DNA of 64,000 nucleotides from Lachnospiraceae bacterium. Lineage in GTDB: Bacteria > Bacillota > Clostridia > Lachnospirales > Lachnospiraceae. Shown in pieces: positions 1-9,600 of the stretch. A program made the translations under genes and the position numbers. Below the pieces are notes generated by a model. That model saw only the letters and a list, made by a program, of their open reading frames with translations. It did not search any database and had not been told where the DNA came from. The stretch lies in contig JAJPWX010000099.1 of assembly GCA_021205755.1 (NCBI GenBank), positions 24,320-88,319 on the forward strand, in the 5' to 3' direction. The first letter of the stretch is position 1. Each line of letters begins with the position of its first letter.

Positions 1-2
1 AT

Positions 3-104
3 GCTCTGACAGATAAGAGAATCAAATCTATGCGGAAAGATTTGCTTGTAGTCTTATATGATAAGGATCCGGAGAGCTTTTTAAAATGTTTCAAAAAATC
101 GTAA
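3..104 (+). CDS. C-terminal end of an unidentified protein (5' cut by window edge)
   Basis: An open frame enters from the left edge and stops at TAA 102-104. The visible 33 residues are basic and end in FLKCFKKS. I do not recognise the family. It belongs to the same AT-rich region as the tape-measure gene and so is probably part of the integrative element. About 250 non-coding bases separate it from the next gene. It could equally be a chance open frame at the edge. Confidence 0.4.
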   Translation, partial: ALTDKRIKSMRKDLLVVLYDKDPESFLKCFKKS

Positions 105-258
105 AATTTTGACAAAAAATTGAAAATCGAAACTCGTAAATCCTTTTACTCATTGAATTTGCGGAGTTGGGTCAATATTTGCCTAGGGATAAGAGAGGAC
201 TGAACGGATCGTAAGCTTAGTAGGTTTTCCTATGACTTTCTTATTTTGAAAGACATAT

Positions 259-264
259 TATAAT
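259..264 (+). promoter_or_regulatory. Candidate -10 box (TATAAT) ahead of the HTH gene
   Basis: A perfect TATAAT lies at 259-264 in AT-rich DNA. The upstream -35 is poor (TGACTT at 233 is 20 bp away). Transcription would start near 271, just before the hairpin at 275-312, so the transcript would begin with a stem-loop. Confidence 0.4.
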
Positions 265-274
265 AAATCCTTGT

Positions 275-312
275 GGCGCTATTTGCAATCCATACTATTT
301 GTGAATAGCGCC
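275..312 (+). promoter_or_regulatory. 9-bp perfect stem-loop in the leader of the HTH gene
   Basis: GGCGCTATT (275-283) pairs perfectly with AATAGCGCC (304-312) around a 20-nt loop. No U-run follows, so it is not a standard terminator. It sits about 50 nt before the start codon of the HTH gene and just after a TATAAT. It could be an operator, a 5' mRNA stabiliser or a protein-binding hairpin. Confidence 0.45.
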
Positions 313-360
313 CTAAAAATAGCAATAATTTGAGTAATATCAATAAAAGGAGGAATTATT

Positions 361-543
361 ATGGCAATGACACCAGATGAGTTACGGGATGCATATACTG
401 CCCGGCTTAAGCGCGAAAAACAAAAATATATTGCAGAGGCTACCGGGATAAGCACAAGTACTTTATCAAAGTTTCGTAATAGAAAGTTTGACTTGTATCC
501 GCATCTTGCTGAAAAACTGGAAGATTATCTTTTAAATTCTTAA
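361..543 (+). CDS. Small helix-turn-helix protein (60 aa)
   Basis: A 60-residue protein with a Cro/XRE-like core at about residues 20-45 (YIAEATGISTSTLSKFRN), where TGISTSTLSKF resembles the turn and recognition helix. There is room for little beyond one DNA-binding domain. The start is well supported by AAGGAGG seven bases upstream. Its position directly before the giant tape-measure gene, with a terminator in between, suggests it may regulate this element, for example its own promoter or the 275-312 palindrome. The target is inference; only the HTH pattern is seen. Confidence 0.7.
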   Translation: MAMTPDELRDAYTARLKREKQKYIAEATGISTSTLSKFRNRKFDLYPHLAEKLEDYLLNS

Positions 544-591
544 TGGGCTGATCTGCCCGACTATCCAATTTAATAGTAACTGATAACCACG

Positions 592-612
592 GAGACGATT
601 GTCTCTTTTTTT
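592..612 (+). terminator. Rho-independent terminator between HTH gene and tape-measure gene
   Basis: GAGAC (592-596), loop GATT, GTCTC (601-605), then seven T. It ends only about 26 bases before the tape-measure start codon. Either it ends the HTH transcript and the next gene has a promoter I cannot see, or it attenuates transcription into the 11-kb gene. Confidence 0.7.
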
Positions 613-638
613 AATGCCATTACAAAGGAAGTGATGCA

Positions 639-3600
639 ATGGCCGAAGATTATACTGCGCTTATACAGGCTAAACTACAAACGGATGAACTGGAAGCGCA
701 ATTAAAAGAAATACAAAACAGAAAAATAGAACTTGATATAGAAGTAAAGAGCAGCAAGAATGCTGCGCAACAATTAAACGATTCTATCAATAAAGGTTTA
801 AAGAGTGTAAAATTAGAATCCCTTGACCTGTCTAAACAATTGGCATCTGCCTTCAATATCACAGACAAATCTGTCATCAAGCAAATACAATCACAGCTTA
901 ATTCGATTATGACAAATCTCGCTAACACATGGGATGGCGCGAAATTGGATTTGAGTAGCGCCGACTGGTTGGATTCTGCATTTAGTCAATTGGCTGATAC
1001 GATTACCCAAAATGCGAATGTGATTCAATCTAAAATGGGTATCTATGATGAGTTCTTCAATTATTTCAAAAATAAAAAGATCTATATTTCGGATGAATTG
1101 AAGAATGCCTTTAATGTGGATGAATATAAGGAGCTTTTACAGAATAACATTGGCTCGATTGTCCGCGACGCTACTAAGGGTATTAGCATAGATTCCATTT
1201 GGGGAGAAATGACTGACTTATTCCCTGAGTACTTTTCCAAGGACGTTATAAACGAAGTCGATCAAATTACTCAGGCTTTTGCTTTATTGAAGAAAGCGCG
1301 GGAAGACGTTACAAAGTCAGTTTCCGCTTCTGATTTGAGCGCCGAGGATTTAGTGGGACTTTCGGAAGATTCTTATTCCAAAGTTTACGAAACGATTCAA
1401 AATATTGGAAACCTGCTCCAAACGAGCATTCAAACAGCAAGTGAGTCCGCGAAAACAACCTTCGATCTGAATGTCAATATTGATACTGCTAAGATTATTT
1501 CAGATATCCAAAATGCCTTTAAAACAGCTTCTTCCTCTTTGGGCGATGCCCTTGATATTCAGCTTAATATTAATGAAGATGAAATTGTAACGGCGGTTCG
1601 GAATGCGATTGACCGTGTGATAACCGGGGATGATCCTGTAGAAATCACCGTGCAAGTGAATAAACAGAGCTTACAAGATGATCTGAATGCTGCTCTTACT
1701 GGCATGGATTTACCCATTAGCTTCAATATAGATGCCGCGCAGTTGGAATCTGAGATTCGGGCGGCACTTGCCTCTATCACTGATATCTCAATAGACCTTC
1801 ACGTTGATACTGGCGATCTGGTAGATATTTCCAATACAGTTGATAATTACTTGGATGATTTCGAGCTTGATTTCGTAAATGCGGACGCTCTGGTACAAAA
1901 TATTGATAATATTAATGTATCGGGCAAGCGCGGCAAGTCGATTTTCCAGTCTTTCGGAGATTCGCTAAACAGCGCTTTCTCTACCTATACAGTGGCAAAT
2001 CTTCTGACAGACGCGATTCGGGAGTTAATCAATGTTGGCAAGGAAGCGATTGAAACCGTTGTTGAAATTGATACGTCAATGACACAGCTAGAGATCGTCA
2101 CGGGCGCAACAAGCTCTGAATTGGAGTCGTTTCTTGACACTTCCATCTCACTTGCAAAAGAGCTTGGACAGAGTGTTACAGATGTAGTTGACTCTATCAC
2201 GGATTTCAGCCGCTTGGGTTATGAATTGGAGGACGCATCAAACCTTGCATCCTATGCTTCAATTTTGAGCAATACGGCGGCAGTGACAACAGATGAGGCC
2301 ACTACAGGATTGACCAGTATAATCGCTGGGTATTCTTTATCGGTTGAGCAGGCTGAACACGTCGCGGATTCATTAATTTCTGTCGGTAACGGGTATGCCG
2401 TGAGCGCTTCTGAGTTGATAGAGGCTTATGAAAAAGCGGGTGCGGCATTAAGCGCCAGTGGCACCAGTTTTGAGCAAAGTGCCGGGTTAATCGCGGCGGC
2501 TAATAGTGCTACACAAAATGCATCCCGTGTGGGGACTGCGTTAGCCACGGTGAGCGCACGTATCCGAAGCGCGACAACCGAAGGGCAGGAAGAACTTGAG
2601 ACCTTAGGCGAAGATGTCTCAGATCTTAGTGAGGGGTTTTCTAAATATGCCGAGGAGCTACAAAGTCTTACTGGCTTTTCAATTCTCGAGGAAGGCACAA
2701 CCGACACATATAAAAGCATTTATGATATCTTTGAGGGTATTTCAAAAGTATGGGATGACTTGTCAGACACCTCACAATCGCGTGTGGCCGAGATACTTGG
2801 CGGAAATAGACAATATAGCGTCATTTCAAGCCTGCTAAATAACTTTAGTGATGCAGCCGGGGCTTATACGGACGCCATGAATTCAGCCGGGACCGCAACA
2901 GCCGCGAATGAAACGTATATGCAAAGCTTGCAAGCCCGTATTGATGCACTTTCTGCTTCTTTACAGAGCCTTGCAAACGACACAATCCCGACAGAATTGT
3001 ACGGACAACTGATTGACTGCGCTACAGCGGTGGTAGATTTTGCCAATGAAACACAAATTTTAAAGGCTGCGCTCATCGGCATAGGGACATCCGGTACAAT
3101 CGCGCTTTTCCAGAAAATCGCAAGTGGTGCGGGCGAAGCAGTTACAGAGTTTTCAAACTTGTCCAATGCAATCAGCCTTTTGAAGACTGGCGATGTTACT
3201 AACTCGTTTGAAGCACTTCTCCAGATGACAAGCGGCTTGTCACAATCGCAGACGAATTTGATTTTGTCCAGTACATCGTTATCTGATGCACAGCGGGTCG
3301 CGATTTTGATGAATCAGGGGATGAGCCAGGCTGAGGCACAGGCGACATTATCTGCAATGGGACTTGCTACAGCCGAGGGAACTGCGACTGCTACCACAAC
3401 ATCTTTTAGCAGCGCTTTAAAGGGACTGTGGGCAACACTCTTAGCAAACCCGCTTGTTTTAGTAGCGGCGGGAGTAACGGCAGTTGTGACCGCATATTCA
3501 GCTTATAGTAAATCAGTAAAACAGGCACGAGAAGATTCACAAGAGGCGGCTGAGGCATGGGGCGAGTCAAATGATTCACTTGCATCTTATAGGGAACGAA

Positions 3601-6600
3601 TTGAAGAACTGCGTACATCCTTGGATAGCGACACATTATCAGAAGAGGACGCATATGAGGCGAAATCAGAACTGCTTTCCATCCAACAATCTCTTTCAGA
3701 ATCTTATGGTGATCAGGCCGATGGAATTAGCCTTGTTAATGGTGCGTTGCAGGAACAGCTTGACCTTATTGACGATTTATCTGTTGCGGATGCAAAGACT
3801 TATCTAAAAGACAACGCTGACCAGATCGAAAAAGCCACTAAAAAGATAGAGGGATTTGAGTACTCCCTTGGCACGTACTATTCCGGTACAGAAAATGGGG
3901 ATGCGATAGAGGGTATCATTTCCCAGTATTCGGATTATTTTGATAAAAGGTATACCTGGGACGGCGGTATTGAACTGTATTTTGATGCGAATGCGGAAGA
4001 TGCAGAATCCGTGTTAAGCGATTTCAAACTGCAAATTCTTGATTTACAGGAATCTACAGGTGATGACTCATTTCTGAATGGCTTTTATAGCAATGCAAAT
4101 TCAGCCATTGAAAGCGCTTCTAATGTATTGGATAAATGGCAGACAATCTACGATGAAGCACAGGAAGCGCAGATCATTGCCGATACCGGAAAATATGAAT
4201 TTGGCGGTACTGAACAGACAGCGGCAAAATGGATGAAGGATTATGCAGCAGCGGTCGAAGCTTATAACGAAGCGTTAGCTACAGGCGATTCCGAAGAGAT
4301 TGAAGCTGCAAAAACCGCTTATGAGTCATTGGACGAAGCAATGGATTACCTTGTAGAGAATACAGGTATGAGTGATTATGCCGATGATGTAAGCGATATT
4401 AGCGCAGAGCTTGATACTGCCACGATTGCGGCGAACAATTTTGAAGATGCCTTACAGGGAATAGATATAGAAGATAATTCTGAATTAGCAATTAGCCAAT
4501 TTGCGCAGGTGATAAAAGACCAGAATCTTACAGACATTGACTTTAAAATAAAGGTTGCTGAAAACGAAGGAGACGCTGACAGTATTTTCACAAAGATAGT
4601 CACTTATGCAGAAGAAGCAGGATTATCTGTCGATGAATTGACAACGATGTTAGTAGACCTAGGCATTGTAGCGGGCGAAGTAAGTACTGAAACTGCGGAA
4701 GCAACCGAAGCAGCATCTATAACTTTTGCGTCTCTTTTCACTGATGATGAGGGCGAAGCAACTGAATTTTCTGAATCTATTGATGACTTTCAGACGGATA
4801 TTGAGTCCATTAGCGAGACGCTTGATTCTCTGCACAGCGGCGAAGATATAGATTTTGCAGATCTTGTACAGGAGTTCCCAGAGCTTGCGGGTCAGGCTGA
4901 TAATTTGGAAGAGGCGTTGACAAATCTCAGCGCTGCAAAACTGGAAGAGTTTGCAGAAACATGGAAGACCGCGACCGCCGATCTTGAGGGCGATGAGCTT
5001 GAAGCTGCGAGTCAATACTTTAATGAGCTGATTAAAAGCCTCGATTTTTCCGATTACGATTTTTCAGGCGTGTATGATTCGCTGTATACGCAGCTTATGA
5101 GCGGTCACATGGATAGTGGACACGCGAAAGCTTTGACAGACCAACTTTTCGAGGAATTTGGCGGTACATCGGAAGGGCTTGAAGCAATCCTGAAACTTAC
5201 TCTCAATCCTGATTCGGCAAATTGGACTTATGAAGAATGGGTTGCCAATATCGAAGATCAGGAAGTCAGTATTCAGCTTTCAGCCAGTACAGAGAATGTT
5301 GAAAAGTTGTCTTCTGCTCTGGATGCGCTTGAAAGTGAAGCCGATCTTCTTGAAAGTGAGCAATCCCTTAAACAAGCAATGGGTGAAAGTCTCACAGCGG
5401 ATGATTACAAGGCTCTCATCAAAAACAGTGAGGAGCAAATTGCTAACTTAGAGGAGCAAAATGCGGAACTGGGAACGCAGAAAAAGCTACTTAGAGAAGC
5501 CGGGGAAGACTATTCTGACGTAGAGAGTCAGATTGACGAAAACACAATTGCAATCAATTCGGCAAAAGAGTCACAAATCGAATGGAACAAGGCTGCATTA
5601 ACTCTGAGCTATGACAATGCCATTGCAAGCATAGATGCTGTTACAGATGCATTAAACGCACAGACAACCGGGGTCTCTGTAGACTATGATGCCTTTTCTT
5701 CTGACGAATTAAAGGATTATCAGTCTGCGCTCGAATATGTGAACGGTTCGTTGCAGTTAAACCGGGCGAAGGTTGAGGAAATCACAGAGGCGAAAGTCGC
5801 GGAAGCAAAGGCCACGAATGAGGCTACAAAAGCGCAAAAACAGGCTGATTACGCAGCCAATGCGAAAGAAATACAAGATCTTACCAAAAGTCTTTCTGAG
5901 TGTGACGAAACGTCAGATGAATATGCGGATACACTCGCACAAATTCAGAAATTGCAGTCTGATAATAGTGCGATCTCTTCTGAAATAACACAGCTTGACC
6001 TTCTGAATGCTTCCCTGGACGAATCCATTAGCAAATACCAGAAGTGGCAGGATTCACTCAACGCTTCCGAATCTGGCGATATGTTTGATGACATGAAGGA
6101 TATGCTTCAAGCCATTAAAGATGTGAATGATGTGGAGTCTGAGGACTACGGCAAAGTCGGGACTCAAAAATATCAGGCGGCTGTGGATTTTGTTGTACCG
6201 GATACAATAGACAAGGCTGATCAGGATGCGGTTTACAATTATCTGCAAGAGATCGAAAAGTATATGACATTTGATGATAGCGGCGATTATGAGGGCTTGA
6301 ACCTGAGTCAGTTTATCACAGATGCAGTCGACCAAGGCCTGATGTATCTGGACGAGACAGATAATTCCTATAAAATTGCCGGGGAACAGACCATGCAAGC
6401 TTTTGCTGATGGGATGGGATTATCCTTAGAGACTGTACAGGCGATTTTTGGCGAATTGGAGGAATATCTGCCAGAAGGCAGTGAGTTTGTCTGGAGTGAT
6501 GGCACGGAATCATTAGAGGACATGGCAGTCTCAGCGGGCGAAGCAGCAACCGCTTTACAACAGCTTGAGGGCTATGATGATTTTAGTATAACAATGGATG

Positions 6601-9600
6601 TTTCTGACATCGAAGATACTGAGACGAAAATCAGTACACTTGAAGCAACCATACAACAGATGGAGGACTTAAAGGCACAGCCTGAAATTGATGCTTCGCA
6701 GATTGAAAATGCCAATACAATCATCGAGTATTGTCAGGCGCAGATTGATGCTTTAAATAGTACTGATAGCAATGTTGATGTAACGGCAGATACAAGTGAT
6801 GCTGATAGCGGAATGGCAGAAGTCAATGAGACGGAGATCGAGGATAAGACCACGACAATCACGGCGGATGACCAGGCTTCTTCGGTCATTCAGAGCATAA
6901 TCAATTTACTCAGCCGTGTAAGAAGTAAATCTGTGACAATCACTACTAACCATGTTACTACTACGAGCGGTGGTGCGGAGTCCGTTACGGGGACAGCATA
7001 TGCATCCGGTACGGCGAAAGCAAGCGGCGATTGGGGTACGAAGAAATCCGGTAGAACGCTTGTCGGAGAGCTTGGCCGGGAAATTGTAGTTAATCCTTAT
7101 ACAGGCCGATGGTATACGGTTGGTGATAATGGTGCGGAATTTGTAGATATTCCGAAAGGCTCCATTGTATTCGACCATTTACAGTCAGAGTCATTGTTGT
7201 CAGATGGCTATGTTGCTTCTCGCGGGTTAGCCCTTGCTGGCGGGACTGCATTTGCCGGGTCGAGTACAGTTAGCGGCGGTGGCATCAAAGTAACAACTGT
7301 GACCAATCAAAGCGGTTCCACAAGTACAACGACTACTACAGCAACAACTACATCCTCTTCCGGTAGCAGTTCGTCCAGTAAATCGAGCAGTTCAAGCTCT
7401 GATGAAGAAACCGCTCTCGAAAAATTCCAGGATTGGTTTTCATCCCTCTTCGATTGGATTGAGATCAAGCTGGAATATATGACGAACAAAATTAACAAAT
7501 ATGTCTCCAAAGCTGAGAATGCGCTGGAAGCTGGTAAATATAGTGCGTCTACACGTAATTACAAAAAGGCAATAAAGTCTACTTCAAAGCAGATCGACAA
7601 TGAGTCCGAAGCTGCAAGTAAATATTCCACGGAGGCCGAAAAAGTCCTTGAAAAAGCCCAGAGTATGGGTGTAGTCACTGCTTCTGAGATATCCGAGATT
7701 AAATCTAAAGTGTCACAAGGCACGATGGTTATTGATGAATATTCGGAAGAGATACAGGACGTAATATCCTCTTATCAAGAATGGAATAGTAAATCCGAAG
7801 AAGCTCAAGAAGCTATCGAGAATATTACGAGCGATCTTTTGTCTTATGTCGACGCTTTGAAAGAAGTAAGTGACGCGCAGCGAGACGCGAAAATTGATTC
7901 TATAGAGACAACGCTTGAAGCTGTAACTGCCAGCAATGCATACACTGTTTCCGAGAAAAATGATCAACTTAGTTATACTAATACTTCACTAAAGAAAGAG
8001 CAAAAGGCTTATGCTACTGCGACTGCCAATCAGGAAAAGCTTACTACAGAAAGAGCTTCCACTGCAACTGATGCTGTAAAAAGCGCGTTAAAAACAGATG
8101 ATGCGAAGAATAACGAAAAATATAATACCGCATTAAAGAATGCCAAAAAGGCCATTAACGCAGAAGAACAAGTTAGCGATTCAGATCTAAAAACAATCAA
8201 AGAATATTCTGCCTCTGTTTATGCAGAACTTTCAGCTTGGAATGCACAAGTAAAAAACTTAGAAACTGCGAGAAATGAAGAAGCTGTATTTTATGCAACT
8301 TCAACGTCAGAAATATATTCCAATATTGCTCAGAAGTACGAAAATAAGGATGAAAATTCAGAGAATAAAATCAGCCAGTATGAAAGCCAGTCGAGTCTTG
8401 CCGATTCTGCTGAAAAAGCTAATAGCTATTTAGATAAGGCATTGGCTCAATACCAGAAGATTGTTAGCAATGATCAAGCCGAAATAGATACTTATAAAGC
8501 TAAAATGACAACTGCTCAAAATACTATCACATCTGGTGCAGCAGGAGCAAATTATAGCAGTGCATCCGCTGAGGTTCGCAAGAAAATAAAAGCACTGCTC
8601 AAAGAAATACGTTCGGCTGTAAAAGCGGAGAAAGAAATTGATTCAGACCTTTTAGCTGATGTATTGAAGTACCAGAAAGAAGGATATGTTGTTAGCGGAT
8701 TCTGGGAAGCATGTGTAGACTGGAATAATGCGCTTTCTTATAAAGAATCGGCAGAAGCGAACAAAATAGTTGATGAAGCAACTCTGGCCGAAATGGAAGA
8801 AGCATATGCTCTTGAGAAACTTCAAAATATTGAAGACGAATACGAGAATGATTTATCTGTTGCTCAAAGTAAGACTTCTGTAATAAAAGCCGAACAATCG
8901 AAGAAAACCGCTTCGGGTGCTTCTCTGGATTCTTCTGACTATGCAGATCTTGTGAACGCAAGTCAAAAAGAAGAAGCGATTATGCAACAAGAGTATGATG
9001 CTATTATATCATATATGGAAGGACTCGATTCAAGCAGTGACGTTTATAAAACGGCGGCGGTTAAAGCTAACGAATTGGCTGCGAGCATAGCTGAATGCCA
9101 AGCAGAGCAAATCGAGTACAACAATGCATTGCTCAATCTCCCAATTGATACGCTGAATGAAGTACTTGACGTTTTATCTTCGGTTTCGAGCTATTATAAA
9201 GCCCTCTTGGGTTACCAGGAGTCAACTGGTAGACTTCTGACCGCTGGCGATTACTGGGAATCATGGAATGCGGCAACCGTGCAAGCTGGGGAAGCATTGG
9301 CTTTAGCCCAAACTTACAATAACTATTTGCAAGAAGCATGGGCAAAAGATGGGACATATGCCGGGCAGACCGCTGCATATTGGCAAGAAGCATACTATGA
9401 CGCAATGGCAGATTATGAAAGCTTTTTGGATGAAGCGCAAGAGGCGACGAACAGTATGGTTCAAGTCCCATATAATACTGTTGATGATATTTTGGATGCA
9501 ATCGAAGCATACGATGGCCTTGTAACTGCCATTAACAGTCTTAAAGAAACGAAAGGTTATGATCTTGGCCTTTCTGATTATTCTCTGGAACTTGATAGCA

